Source: Xanthobacter autotrophicus Py2
GTDB taxonomy: Bacteria > Pseudomonadota > Alphaproteobacteria > Rhizobiales > Xanthobacteraceae
DNA: 64,000 nt
Assembly (NCBI GenBank): GCA_000017645.1
Contig: CP000781.1
Span: forward strand, 4,203,501-4,267,500
Reading direction: 5' to 3'
A program made the position numbers and the translations under genes. Positions 1 through 8,123 of this stretch are shown in pieces. The stretch's first letter is position 1, and each line of letters begins with the position of its first letter. The notes under the pieces were generated by a model. The model saw only the letters and a list, made by a program, of their open reading frames with translations, searched no databases and was not told the origin of the DNA.

Positions 1-641
1 TCATGCTGGAGGAATGCGGGCTGCCCTACGAGGTCAAGCTCGTGAACATCGGCAAGGGCGACCAGTTCAAGCCGGACTTCCTCGCCATCTCGCCCAACAA
101 CAAGATGCCGGCCATCATCGATCCGGACGGGCCGGGCGGGCAGCCCATCTCGGTGTTCGAATCCGGGGCCATCCTCCAGTATCTCGGCCGCAAGACCGGC
201 CTGTTCTATCCCGCTGACGAGCGCGGCCGGGTGGAAGTGGACCAGTGGCTGTTCTGGCAGATGGGAGGCCTTGGCCCCATGGCCGGGCAGGCGCACCATT
301 TCCGCATCTACGCGCCGGAGAAGATCCCCTATGCCGTTGAGCGCTACACCAACGAGGTGCACCGGCTCTACGGCGTCATGAACACCCGCCTGAAGGACCG
401 TGAATACCTTGCCGGCGACTATTCCATCGCCGATATCGCCTGCGTGGGCTGGGCCAAGCTGTGGGAGCGGCAGGGCCAGAACATCGAGGAGTTTCCCCAC
501 TTCAAGGCGTGGCTGGGCCGCGTCCTGGCACGTCCGGCGGTGCAGCGGGGCCTGGCCGTAAATGCCGAGGAGCGGGCCAAGGTAGACCTCTCCAGGGACA
601 AGGAGGCCCAGAGCGTCCTCTTTGGCCAGCGCGCCCGCTGA
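1..641 (+). CDS. Glutathione S-transferase family protein, 5' end outside the window
   Basis: The reading frame is open from the window edge, so the N-terminus is missing. The visible part opens with the GST thioredoxin-fold sequence 'MLEECGLPYEVKLVNIGKGDQF', and the SPNNKMPAI element carries the cis-proline that contacts glutathione. It continues into an all-helical C-terminal domain with 'YLAGDYSIADIACVGWA', the N-capping box/hydrophobic staple typical of GST helix 6. The pattern matches the YghU/YfcG (Nu-class) bacterial GSTs, which act on disulfides and organic hydroperoxides in the cytoplasm. About 15-20 residues, including the first beta-strand, lie upstream. The internal Met at position 3 is probably not the true start. 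The substrate cannot be inferred. Confidence 0.9.
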   Translation, partial: MLEECGLPYEVKLVNIGKGDQFKPDFLAISPNNKMPAIIDPDGPGGQPISVFESGAILQYLGRKTGLFYPADERGRVEVDQWLFWQMGGLGPMAGQAHHFRIYAPEKIPYAVERYTNEVHRLYGVMNTRLKDREYLAGDYSIADIACVGWAKLWERQGQNIEEFPHFKAWLGRVLARPAVQRGLAVNAEERAKVDLSRDKEAQSVLFGQRAR

Positions 642-723
642 TCTCCCGTCTGCCATCAAGCCCGCGTGTGAGCCGGCAATGCTATAAGGGTGGTTCTGAC
701 TGATTCCGCGGCAAGGAGCGCCC

Positions 724-2799
724 ATGGCCGAGGACGAGCGCGCCGCATTTGCCCGCGCCACCGCATTGCATCGGGAAGGGCGCGTCGACGAGGCGCTGGA
801 GGTCTACCAGGGCCTCCTGAAGGCGCGGCCTGGCGTGTTCGAGGTGGAGCGCCTGATCGTGTTCGCCCATCTGCAGGCCGGACGGATCAAGGACGCCCAC
901 GCGGCGGCCCGCCGGGCCAAGCACGGCCATCCCAAGAATCCCCACGCCCACGTGCTGCTCGGTGCCACGCTTCAGGCCGAGCACAAGTGGGAGCGGGCGC
1001 TGAAAGCCTTCGAGGCGGCGGCCAGGCTCGATCCGGGCCTCGTGGAGGCGCGCTATCTGGCGGGCAACATGCACGCCAATCTCGGGCGCCACGTGGAGGC
1101 GCTGGCCTGCTTCGACATGGCGCTCGCCCTCGATCCCCGCGCCGTGGAAGTCCTCGCCAACCTGGCCCAGGTGCGGGTGCGCCTGGGCCAGTCCGTCGAG
1201 GCGCTGGCCGATTTCACACGGCTCGCCGAGCTCCAGCCCTGGGAGCCGGCCCATTTCCTCGCCAAGGGCGCGTTGCTGCACGAGTTCGGCCGTAGCACCG
1301 AGGCGGCAGAGGCGGCATTCGCCGCCCTGCAGCTCAAGCCCGATCTGGCGGACGCCCATTTTCTCATCGGCCAGACCTTCCAGGCGGCCGGAGATCTTTC
1401 CGCCGCGCGGGAAGCCTACCGCATCGCCCTGGCCACCGCTCCCGACCGCCCCGCCTTTCAGGTGGCGCTGGCAAGCATCGAGCGTGACCTGGGCGATGGG
1501 GAGATGCCCGCGCCTGTGAGCGTGCCGGCGGCAGCGCCCGATGCCGGCCTGCCGCCGGCGGGGCCAGAGCCCGCTGAGGTGTCACGCGCGCCCACTGATC
1601 GGGGCAATCTCGAAGCGCCCCAAAAGGCCGCCGCTCCCGCCACGGCCGCCGCAGAAACAGCCGAGCCTTCTCCCGCGATTGCGTCCTCCATCCCTGTCAC
1701 AGAGCCTCCGGCATGCGATCCCGGCCCGCCGGCCGTGGCCACGGCCGAACGGGATCTGCCTCTGGACGAGCGCCAACCTGACACCGGGAGCCTCCCGGCG
1801 GAAGCCGCCTCGCCAGAGCCGCAGCCGGGCCTTTCGCCGGGAGAGGTCCGCGGTGAGAGCCTGACGCCGCAGGCGCTTCGCCAACGCGCCGTCGATGCCC
1901 TCGCTGCAGGGCGCTGGCAGGAGGGCTGGGACGGCCTGGAGGCCGCCGCGCCGGATGCCGAGACCGCGCAGAAGCCGCTGCCGCTGCCGCACTGGGATGG
2001 GGTGGAGAAGCCGTCCGCGCTGATCGTGACGGCGGAGGGGGATCTTGCCGACCTGATCCTGTTCGGCCGCCTGCTGCGGCTTTTGGGGGATCGGAGAATT
2101 CCCGCGCGATTGCTGGCGCAGGCCACAGACGTGCCTCTGCTGTCGCGCATTGACGCGCGCATTCCCGTGGCCAGCGACCTCGCCGGTGTGGATGTGCGCG
2201 ACGCGGGGCTGCGCTGGACGCCCCTCGCCAGCCTGCCGCGCCTCATGTCGCCGGATCCGGGAGGCTGGCCGCAGGCGCCCTATCTCCTGGCCGATCCCGC
2301 GCGCATCGCCCGCTGGCGGGACATGCGGCCGGACGGCTTCGCGGTGGGCATCGCCTGGGACGGCGATCGCACCCTGCTGGCCGCTTTCGCCGCCCTGGCC
2401 TCGTTGGACGGGATCGCGCTGGTCAGTCTCGAAACGCGGCCGGAGGCGGAAGCCGAACTGGCTGCCACCGGGTTCGGCGCGCAAGTGGCGCGTCTTGGAC
2501 CCGGCTGGGACGGGGACGGCACCCTGATCGATACGGCGGCCCTGATCCAACATCTGGATCTTGTGGTGACGGGGGAGGGGCCCGTGGCCCATCTCGCCGG
2601 GGCCCGGGGGCGTCCTGGTCTTGTTGCCGTCGGCCCGGTTCCGCACTGGTGCTGGGGTAAGGACGCCGGCACCAGTGCCTTCTACCCATCGCTCGCGCTT
2701 GTCCGCGCGGAGCGCGCCGACGACTGGTCCGATGTCGCGCCAGACCTCGCGACAAGCGTTGCCGCAAGCGCCTCCGCCCAGCGTGCCGCGATGCGCTGA
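724..2799 (+). CDS. TPR protein with a GT9/heptosyltransferase-like C-terminal domain
   Basis: This 691-residue protein starts at an ATG after a GGAGCG-like site. Residues 1 to about 265 form a run of tetratricopeptide repeats, with alternating helices and recurrent Gly/Ala/Pro positions such as 'ALxxDPRAVEVLANLAQ'. A Pro/Ala/Glu-rich linker (about 265-375) follows. The C-terminal part (about 380-680) has the layout of TPR proteins that carry a GT9-like domain: a 'GWDGLE' segment, 'LIVTAEGDLADLILFGRLL', 'VGIAWDGDRT', and 'DTAALIQHLDLVVTGEGPVAHLAG'. In intact relatives the last region reads D-T-x-x-A-H-L-A-G, so the sugar-nucleotide site here may be degenerate. The function is unknown. A role in protein or surface glycosylation is plausible next to the polysaccharide locus, but the tRNA gene and a noncoding stretch separate the two. 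Confidence 0.85.
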   Translation: MAEDERAAFARATALHREGRVDEALEVYQGLLKARPGVFEVERLIVFAHLQAGRIKDAHAAARRAKHGHPKNPHAHVLLGATLQAEHKWERALKAFEAAARLDPGLVEARYLAGNMHANLGRHVEALACFDMALALDPRAVEVLANLAQVRVRLGQSVEALADFTRLAELQPWEPAHFLAKGALLHEFGRSTEAAEAAFAALQLKPDLADAHFLIGQTFQAAGDLSAAREAYRIALATAPDRPAFQVALASIERDLGDGEMPAPVSVPAAAPDAGLPPAGPEPAEVSRAPTDRGNLEAPQKAAAPATAAAETAEPSPAIASSIPVTEPPACDPGPPAVATAERDLPLDERQPDTGSLPAEAASPEPQPGLSPGEVRGESLTPQALRQRAVDALAAGRWQEGWDGLEAAAPDAETAQKPLPLPHWDGVEKPSALIVTAEGDLADLILFGRLLRLLGDRRIPARLLAQATDVPLLSRIDARIPVASDLAGVDVRDAGLRWTPLASLPRLMSPDPGGWPQAPYLLADPARIARWRDMRPDGFAVGIAWDGDRTLLAAFAALASLDGIALVSLETRPEAEAELAATGFGAQVARLGPGWDGDGTLIDTAALIQHLDLVVTGEGPVAHLAGARGRPGLVAVGPVPHWCWGKDAGTSAFYPSLALVRAERADDWSDVAPDLATSVAASASAQRAAMR

Positions 2800-2918
2800 T
2801 CGCGTCCCGGCTGTCCTGCCCCGGTGCCCGATCATTCGCGTCGGCGTCACATTTCCGGAGGGATACCACGCCGGACGCCTTGCAAAGGCCGCGGCGGTTC
2901 GGCATAGGGAGACGTGCT

Positions 2919-3010
2919 GGAGACGTGGCCGAGAGGCTGAAGGCACTCGTTTGCTAAATGAGCAGACCCCCAAAAGGGTCTCGAGGGTTCGAATCCCTCC
3001 GTCTCCGCCA
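2919..3010 (+). tRNA. tRNA-Ser (anticodon GCT)
   Basis: A 92-base class II tRNA. The acceptor stem GGAGACG pairs with CGTCTCC, followed by G and an encoded CCA at 3008-3010. The anticodon stem CTCGT/ATGAG encloses the loop TTGCTAA, with anticodon GCT at 2953-2955, which reads AGC and AGU serine codons. A long variable arm (AGACCCCCAAAAGGGTCT) is diagnostic of serine tRNAs. The T arm is GAGGG-TTCGAAT-CCCTC. Confidence 0.97.
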
Positions 3011-3046
3011 TCCTGCATCTGCCGTCTCAAGGTCGGTTAACATCTT

Positions 3047-3090
3047 GAACGGAAAGGCGGTTTTCGGGGTTCGAAACCCTCCGTTCCGGC
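3047..3090 (+). repeat. tRNA-like fragment downstream of tRNA-Ser
   Basis: This stretch holds a T-arm-like sequence (GGGGTTCGAAACCC) that matches the tRNA-Ser T arm at most positions. It is followed by CCGTTCCGG where the tRNA has CCGTCTCCG. A 7-base segment GAACGGA at 3047-3053 can pair with TCCGTTC at 3080-3086, so the fragment can fold as a short acceptor-plus-T-arm hairpin without D or anticodon arms. It could be a decayed tRNA copy or an old attachment-site duplication. No integrase gene is visible nearby. Confidence 0.4.
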
Positions 3091-3150
3091 CGTAGGCGAG
3101 ACGCTCGGCAAAGGCCAGTTTCAGCGCTATTCGCAGTGTGTTGAGGGGCC

Positions 3151-3501
3151 TTATTTTTCATAAGTTTCAAGAGCTTGAGACAAAACCGCAGGCGAGTTCG
3201 GCCCGGGCTTCTTGTTCAGCTGCTCGGCGGCGATCAGTCGGACTTTCTCCAATTTGGCGATTCGGCGCTCATCGGCCACGACGGTCGAGGCGGACGATGT
3301 CGGCTTTGAGTGTGGCGTTGATCGCGGCCGAATGTTCGAGGCAGTCCATCTGGGCGCCTGTGGTATGGATAGCGCCGCGCAGGTGGAGAGGGGGCGGACG
3401 TCGCGGGCGAGCCGCCTGATGGCGTCGAATACCACTACGAACTGCTCCGGCTGCTTCTCGTGCTTGCGCGCAGTGGGCTCATGTTGCCTGCACGACCTCA
3501 T
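3151..3501 (-). pseudogene. Probable broken gene remnant, family not recognised
   Basis: The minus strand of this stretch is open but reads as two different protein styles. The C-terminal third (ending '...NSPAVLSQALETYEK') looks like real coding sequence: charged, helical, with 'RRIAKLEKVRLIAAEQLNKK'. Upstream of about 3300, protein-like sequence ('LEHSAAINATLKADIVRLDRRGR') continues in a different frame. A frameshift near 3285-3300 would join the two parts into one coiled-coil-like protein. No start codon with a good ribosome site is evident. This looks like a decayed gene, possibly an accessory gene of a lost mobile element, but the family is not recognised. Confidence 0.3.
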
Positions 3502-3572
3502 GCGTCCGCCTGCCCGGCGCCATCCCTGATATAGATTGGGCCAATGCCATTCCGGCAGAGGAGGAGCAGATC

Positions 3573-3752
3573 ATGGCCGAGCGATTTGAACGGCACCGCC
3601 AGCCCTGGACGCATGAGGAAATCGAAAAGCTCAAATTGCTCGCCAAGAAGGGCATGGCACTCAAAGCCATTTCGAAAGCAATGACGCGTAGCGAGGAGTC
3701 CATCAAAGACCGCGCCAAAATCGATGGCATCGGGATCGCCAAGCTCCGTTAG
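3573..3752 (+). CDS. Small SANT/Myb- or HTH-like DNA-binding protein (59 aa)
   Basis: The ATG at 3573 follows a strong AGGAGGAG ribosome site at 3559-3566. The 59-residue product contains 'PWTHEEIEKLKLLAKKG' and then 'KAISKAMTRSEESIKDRA'. This resembles the compact helix-turn-helix/SANT-like proteins common in Rhizobiales, with the pattern W-T-x-x-E-I-x-x-L-K followed by I-S-K-x-M-x-R-S-E-x-S-I. The W and spaced hydrophobics would form the three-helix core, and the second half would be the recognition helix. It stands alone; an inverted repeat lies about 60 bases downstream. Targets are unknown. Confidence 0.7.
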   Translation: MAERFERHRQPWTHEEIEKLKLLAKKGMALKAISKAMTRSEESIKDRAKIDGIGIAKLR

Positions 3753-4220
3753 GTTCGCCTCACGGTCCGGCCCCGGCTACGCGCCCAGGCCTGGCTTGCC
3801 GTGTGCCAAACCGACATTTTGGCAATTTCGGCAGAAATGTCGTGGCGGAAGTCAAGTGTCCTGGATTGTGTAAAGTATTCGAATTTTGATTTTATATTTT
3901 AGCTATATAATAAAGTAATTCAGTTGCCTGCGATCGGTAATAGTCCGTCCGATCTGTCCTCAGGTTTCGGCGCTTTGCAGATCATCGCGCCAGGGCAAGC
4001 GCGACCGCCCGAACGTGGAGAGCAGCGTTCGCGAAGCCTCGATCATTGGGAATTCGTCCATATCGCTGCAATGCCTGAGCAGGCGATCATTGGTTCGGGT
4101 ATTATAGTAAGTTCAGCGTCCTCGCGTCAGAAATGTGAACTATCCAAATTACGGATCGCTTTTGGTCCTTCCCCAAGGGTAAAGTATTTCCAAGCGTGTG
4201 AATCATGTTGCCGAGAGTTG
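3753..4220. other. Intergenic AT-rich stretch before the polysaccharide locus
   Basis: About 470 bases without a convincing gene. The part from about 3840 to 3930 is strikingly AT-rich for this genome (runs such as TTTTATATTTTAGCTATATAATAAAG), so it may hold the promoter of the downstream glycosyltransferase gene or be foreign DNA. The frame of the next gene stays open upstream to 3924, but that part reads as low-quality coding sequence. Confidence 0.6.
3812..3842. promoter_or_regulatory. Inverted repeat, candidate operator or terminator
   Basis: A perfect 8-base inverted repeat CGACATTT / AAATGTCG flanks a 15-base spacer (TGGCAATTTCGGCAG). It sits between the 59-residue DNA-binding-like protein and the AT-rich leader of the polysaccharide locus. 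There is no clear T-run for a terminator. An operator bound by the neighbouring small protein is possible but is inference only. Confidence 0.3.
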
Positions 4221-5621
4221 ATGCCTCATTTCCCCGACGAAGGCCCGAAGCCTGTTACAGCCCACGCTCTCAGGGTTGCGCTCTTTGTCCACGCCTTCTT
4301 TCCGGAACATATCTACGGCACTGAATCCTATACGCTCGCGCTCGCGCGGCAGTTGCAAGCCCTTGGCCATTCTCCGGTCGTGATCACGGCGGTCAGCCCC
4401 GGCGAGCCGCCCCAGATGTCCGAGGTCGAGCGCTACACCATCGGCGACATTCCGGTTCTGCGCATCGACCGGAACTTGAGCCCGCCGCGCAATGCGCGCG
4501 AGGAGTACGACATGCCGGCCCTCGCTCCACTGCTGGAGCGCCTTCTCAGGGAGATCCGGCCGGACGTGGCTCACGTCTGCCATCTGGGCAATTTCTCCGT
4601 GGTCCTGCCTCAGGTGACCGAGGCGCTCGGCATTCCCACCTTTGCCACCCTGACGGATTTCTTCAACCTGTGCCTCAACAGCCTCCTCCAGCTTCCCGAC
4701 GGCGGCCTGTGCGCGGGTCCTGATGCGCGACGGCTCAACTGCATGACATGCGGCATCCTGATGCGTCGATCCGAGCGACCGAGTCCGTTTTGGGCTGCGC
4801 TGGCGCATCCAGCGGTGCATCACCTCGCAGCCCTTGCCGGAACCCGCCTTGCTCCGCTCCTGCCGCCACCGCTGGGAACCGATGCGCGGGCTGTGATCCG
4901 GCGGCCGAAGGCTTTCACGGCGGCCATGGGGCGGTACCAGGCAGCCATCGCGCCGACGCGCTACCTGAAGGATACATTCGAGGCCAATGGCGTCACCCTG
5001 CCTCTGGTACACAGCGCCTTCGGCATCGATATCGACCGGCGCCCCAAGCCGCCCGCCGGTGATCGCCCGGTGCGCTTCGGCTTCATCGGCCAGATTCTGA
5101 TGCACAAGGGGCCGCATCTGCTGCTCCAGGCGCTCCGGCTTCTGCCGGTGGACGCTTTCACCCTCGACATCTGGGGCTCCGACAAGCTTTATCCCGACTA
5201 TGCGCGGGACCTGCGGAGCGTCGCCAGATCGATGCCAGTCAGTTTCAATGCGCCGTTCGCGGAACACCGGATGGCCGAGGTGCTTTCCCAGGTCGATGTC
5301 CTGGTGCTGCCGTCGACCTGGTTCGAGAACGGGCCGCTCACCTTGCTCAAGGCGCTTGCGACCCACACCCCCGTGGTGGTTTCCGATGTTCCAGGCATGA
5401 CCGAGTTCATCCAGGAGGGCATCGACGGCTTCGCCTTCCCGCGTGGGGATGTGGACGCGCTCGCGGCGGTTCTGCGCCGGTTCGTGGAGGCTCCGGACCT
5501 CGCCCGCCGCATGAGCGCGGCCACGGCCTATCCGCGCACCGAGCGCGCCATGGCGCTGGAGGTGCTGGACCTCTATGCGCGCTTCGGAGGCCGCCCGGCG
5601 CCGGTGGCCGGCGCAGCATGA
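4221..5621 (+). CDS. Glycosyltransferase family 4 (GT-B)
   Basis: With the ATG at 4221 the product has 466 residues. The frame is open up to a TTG at 3924, but the conserved family start ('LRVALFVHAFFPEHIYGTESYT') begins only 15-20 residues after this ATG. The N-terminal Rossmann half is followed by an insertion with Cys residues ('CxxGPDARRLNCMTCGI'). The C-terminal GT4 half has 'RFGFIGQILMHKGPHLLLQAL' and the donor-binding E-x7-E-like stretch 'WFENGPLTLLKALATHTPVVVS'. The gene overlaps the next one by ATGA, so the two are translationally coupled. It is clearly paralogous to the GT4 at 27005-28315, sharing the N-terminus, the Cys insertion and 'FGIDIDRxPK'. The acceptor and sugar are unknown. 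Confidence 0.9.
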   Translation: MPHFPDEGPKPVTAHALRVALFVHAFFPEHIYGTESYTLALARQLQALGHSPVVITAVSPGEPPQMSEVERYTIGDIPVLRIDRNLSPPRNAREEYDMPALAPLLERLLREIRPDVAHVCHLGNFSVVLPQVTEALGIPTFATLTDFFNLCLNSLLQLPDGGLCAGPDARRLNCMTCGILMRRSERPSPFWAALAHPAVHHLAALAGTRLAPLLPPPLGTDARAVIRRPKAFTAAMGRYQAAIAPTRYLKDTFEANGVTLPLVHSAFGIDIDRRPKPPAGDRPVRFGFIGQILMHKGPHLLLQALRLLPVDAFTLDIWGSDKLYPDYARDLRSVARSMPVSFNAPFAEHRMAEVLSQVDVLVLPSTWFENGPLTLLKALATHTPVVVSDVPGMTEFIQEGIDGFAFPRGDVDALAAVLRRFVEAPDLARRMSAATAYPRTERAMALEVLDLYARFGGRPAPVAGAA

Positions 5622-6838
5622 GGATCGCCATCCTCAGTTCGGGCTATCTGCCGGTGCTGGATGGCGTCACCGTCAGCGTGGATGCGCGGGTCCAGCGGCT
5701 CGCGGCGCGCGGGCACGATGTCCTTCTGCTCGCCCCCCGGCCCGCGGACGACTTGCGGCGGCCGGCCGGTCTGCCCGACGGGGTGGTCTTCGTGGGCCTG
5801 CCGGGAACGCCATTCGGTGCCGCGGCGGGGGACATCAATCCCGGTCCCGCCGCCCATGCGGTGATAGAGCAGGCACTCGCTGCTTTCCATCCGGATCTCA
5901 TCCATGTGGACGAGCCCGAGCGCCTCGCCTGGGGCATCAGGCGCCTGCCGGGCCTTGGCTTCGCGCGGCGCCACGGCATCCCGGCCGTGGCGTTCTTCCA
6001 CACCAATTTTGTCGACTATTGGGGGCAGGGGAGCCGCCTGGCACCACTTCTGGACCCGTTCAAGGCCGTGGGCTGGCGGCTGGTGACAGTGCTTTACAAC
6101 AGGTTTGACGCCACCCTGGTGCCGAGCGCGCAGACCCATCGGCGCCTCACCGGCTTCGGGCTGCGCAACGGGGTCTGCGGCCGTTTCAACGGCGCCGATA
6201 CGGCGCGCTTCTCGCCGGCCCTGCGCGCCCCTGGCTATTGGGGGCGGAACTGGGGCCTGCCCGGTCTCGACGATCGACCGGTGATGCTGATTGCCGGCCG
6301 CCTGACGCCGGACAAGGGCTGGTCGTCTTGGGACAAGGCCCTGCCGAAGCTCGCCCGGCGTCTGGGCGACAATCTCGGACTGGTTATCGCCGGTGACGGG
6401 GCGCTGCGGCCTCGCGTGGAGCGTCTGGCTGCAACGCTGCCCCAAGCTCATGTGCTGGGCGCGGTGCCGCACGCAGATCTCGGCGCGCTTCTCGCCAATA
6501 GCGACGCCTATGCCACCTTCTCCCGCTGCGAGAATGCGAGCCTGGCCATCTGCGAGGCGCTGGCAGGCGGCGTGCCGGTCATCGCCCCGCGCGCGGGCGG
6601 CATTCCGGGGCAGGTCCGCCACGGGGAGAACGGCTTACTGTTCGCGCCCGGCGATGTGGTTGATTTCGTGAACCAGATGGCCCGCCTCGTCGAGGACAAG
6701 GCGCTTGCCGCCCGCCTCCGCGGGACCCTCGCCGCCGAGCGCGGGATGCTCGACTGGGAGCCCGCCTTCGAGGCGTGGCTCGATGCCGTCAGCCGGATCG
6801 CGGACGCGGCAGGCCGAGGGCGGCGGCCTCCTGCGTGA
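5618..6838 (+). CDS. Glycosyltransferase family 4
   Basis: The ATG lies inside the ATGA overlap with the upstream glycosyltransferase. The 406-residue protein starts 'MRIAILSSGYLPVLDGVTVSV', typical of GT4 enzymes near the diacylglycerol glycosyltransferase/SQD2 branch. It has an acceptor-side motif 'FFHTNFVDYWGQGSRLAP', and the donor half carries 'VMLIAGRLTPDKGW', 'GALPHADLGALLANSDAY'-like spacing and 'ENASLAICEALAGGVPVIAPRAGG' (the E-x7-E motif). Its last 50 bases overlap the 3' end of the convergent oxoamine synthase gene. The specific sugar or acceptor cannot be read from sequence; the membrane-lipid-like N-terminus makes a lipid-linked acceptor possible. Confidence 0.88.
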   Translation: MRIAILSSGYLPVLDGVTVSVDARVQRLAARGHDVLLLAPRPADDLRRPAGLPDGVVFVGLPGTPFGAAAGDINPGPAAHAVIEQALAAFHPDLIHVDEPERLAWGIRRLPGLGFARRHGIPAVAFFHTNFVDYWGQGSRLAPLLDPFKAVGWRLVTVLYNRFDATLVPSAQTHRRLTGFGLRNGVCGRFNGADTARFSPALRAPGYWGRNWGLPGLDDRPVMLIAGRLTPDKGWSSWDKALPKLARRLGDNLGLVIAGDGALRPRVERLAATLPQAHVLGAVPHADLGALLANSDAYATFSRCENASLAICEALAGGVPVIAPRAGGIPGQVRHGENGLLFAPGDVVDFVNQMARLVEDKALAARLRGTLAAERGMLDWEPAFEAWLDAVSRIADAAGRGRRPPA

Positions 6839-8123
6839 GGGCCTCCAGAGCCTGATCGAGATGGGCGTCGCTATGGGCGGCCGACAGGAAGAAGCGCAGG
6901 CGGGCCGAGCGGTCCGGCACCCCCGGCGGCAGCACCGGGAAGACATTGATGCCGCGCTCCAGAAGCTTTTGGGCGAGCTGCACGGTCTTGATGGTCTCGC
7001 CCACGATGACCGGGACGATGCCAAAGCCCCAGGCGGCCCCCACATCGAAGCCACCGGCCACCAACTGGGCCCGGAGGCGCGCGCCATTGGCCGCCAAGCG
7101 CTTCACCCGCTCGGGCTCGGCGATCATCAGTTCCAGCGCGACGCGGGCGGCCTCCGCCACCGGCACCGGCATGCCGACGCTGTAGACCATGCCCGGAGCA
7201 AAGGCCTTGAGATAGTCGATGATGGCCGTCGATCCCGCGATATAGCCCCCACAGCTCACCAGCGTCTTGGAGAGCGTGCCGAACCAGATGTCCACGGCCC
7301 GCGGATCGACGCCCGCATGCTCGGCGATGCCCCGCCCCGTGCCACCCAGCACGCCGAGGCCGTGGGCGTCGTCGATCATGAGCCAGCAGCCAAACCGCCC
7401 CTTCAGCGCCACGAGACGCTTCAGGTCCGGCCCGTCGCCGTCCATGGAGAACAGGCCCTCACTGACGATCAGGACGCGGCCGAAGCGGTCCCGGTCGCGC
7501 GCCAGCATGGCCTCAAGGGCGTCAAGGTCATTGTGGGGGAAGGTGCGGCGGGTGGCGGGGCTGTACTGGGCGCCGAGCAGCACGCAATTGTGCATGAGGG
7601 CGTCGGTGACGACGAGGTCGTTCGGCCCCATGAGGGTGGGGATCACCGCCAGCGCGGTGGCATGGCCGCTCACGAAGGCGAGGGCCGCCTCGGCTCCGTA
7701 GATGGCGGCGAGCCCTGCCTCCAACGCGCCATGGGCCGGGCGCTCGCCGGCGGACAGGCGGCTGGATGACACGCTGGTGCCCCACTGCGCCGCCGCCTCG
7801 GCAACGGCGCGGGTGATGCGCGGGTCGCCGTTGAGGCCGAGATAGTCGTAGGAGGCGAAATTCACCACCTCGCGCCCGTCGATCCTGGACACGGCACCTG
7901 CGCGCATCTCGTGAACGCGGTGATAGGGGCTTTCGAGCCCCAGCAGCTCCGCCGCGGCGCGTTGCGTTCTCAGTTCCGTGAAGCGAGGCAGGGTCTCGAA
8001 CGCCGTCTGCGGCCTGTGGTCGGCCCGCTCGGGCGCTTTGGGCGCGGCCGCAGGGGTGGGTGCCTTCATCTCGGCCATGAGCCGCTCGAACTCGTCGTCC
8101 GAGAGGCGGCCGCCGCCGCTCAT
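6789..8123 (-). CDS. rkpG: PLP-dependent alpha-oxoamine synthase (RkpG/BioF-like)
   Basis: This 444-residue protein belongs to the alpha-oxoamine synthase family (8-amino-7-oxononanoate synthase, serine palmitoyltransferase), which condenses an acyl thioester with an amino acid and releases CO2. The PLP lysine is K286 in 'FGTLSKTLVSCGG'. D252 and H254 lie in 'DDAHGLGVLG', and 'SGHATALAV' and 'SSSRLSAGER' match the cofactor pocket. It has a roughly 45-residue N-terminal extension not seen in BioF. The start codon overlaps the PKS stop by ATGA (8120-8123), so it is coupled to the PKS and could take the chain from its ACP. S. meliloti rkpA-rkpG has the same two-gene order. The amino-acid partner is unknown. 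No biotin genes lie nearby, which argues against a BioF role. Confidence 0.9.
   Translation of the reverse strand: MSGGGRLSDDEFERLMAEMKAPTPAAAPKAPERADHRPQTAFETLPRFTELRTQRAAAELLGLESPYHRVHEMRAGAVSRIDGREVVNFASYDYLGLNGDPRITRAVAEAAAQWGTSVSSSRLSAGERPAHGALEAGLAAIYGAEAALAFVSGHATALAVIPTLMGPNDLVVTDALMHNCVLLGAQYSPATRRTFPHNDLDALEAMLARDRDRFGRVLIVSEGLFSMDGDGPDLKRLVALKGRFGCWLMIDDAHGLGVLGGTGRGIAEHAGVDPRAVDIWFGTLSKTLVSCGGYIAGSTAIIDYLKAFAPGMVYSVGMPVPVAEAARVALELMIAEPERVKRLAANGARLRAQLVAGGFDVGAAWGFGIVPVIVGETIKTVQLAQKLLERGINVFPVLPPGVPDRSARLRFFLSAAHSDAHLDQALEALTQEAAALGLPRPRSG

Noticed and set aside
1582..3030. Minus-strand open frame opposite the TPR gene and tRNA-Ser
   Set aside because: It runs through the tRNA gene and shows no protein motifs.
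3924..4220. N-terminal extension of the first GT4 from a TTG
   Set aside because: The extra 99 residues show no family similarity and fall in AT-rich leader DNA; the ATG at 4221 fits the family start.
2919..4220. Integrative element or prophage at tRNA-Ser
   Set aside because: No integrase, recombinase or phage structural gene is visible; only a short tRNA-like fragment remains.
6705..7769. Plus-strand open frame opposite the oxoamine synthase gene
   Set aside because: Antisense shadow; the minus-strand protein has complete catalytic motifs.
6789..8123. Biotin synthesis gene bioF
   Set aside because: No bio genes are near, it has an N-terminal extension, and it is coupled to a PKS, which fits RkpG better.
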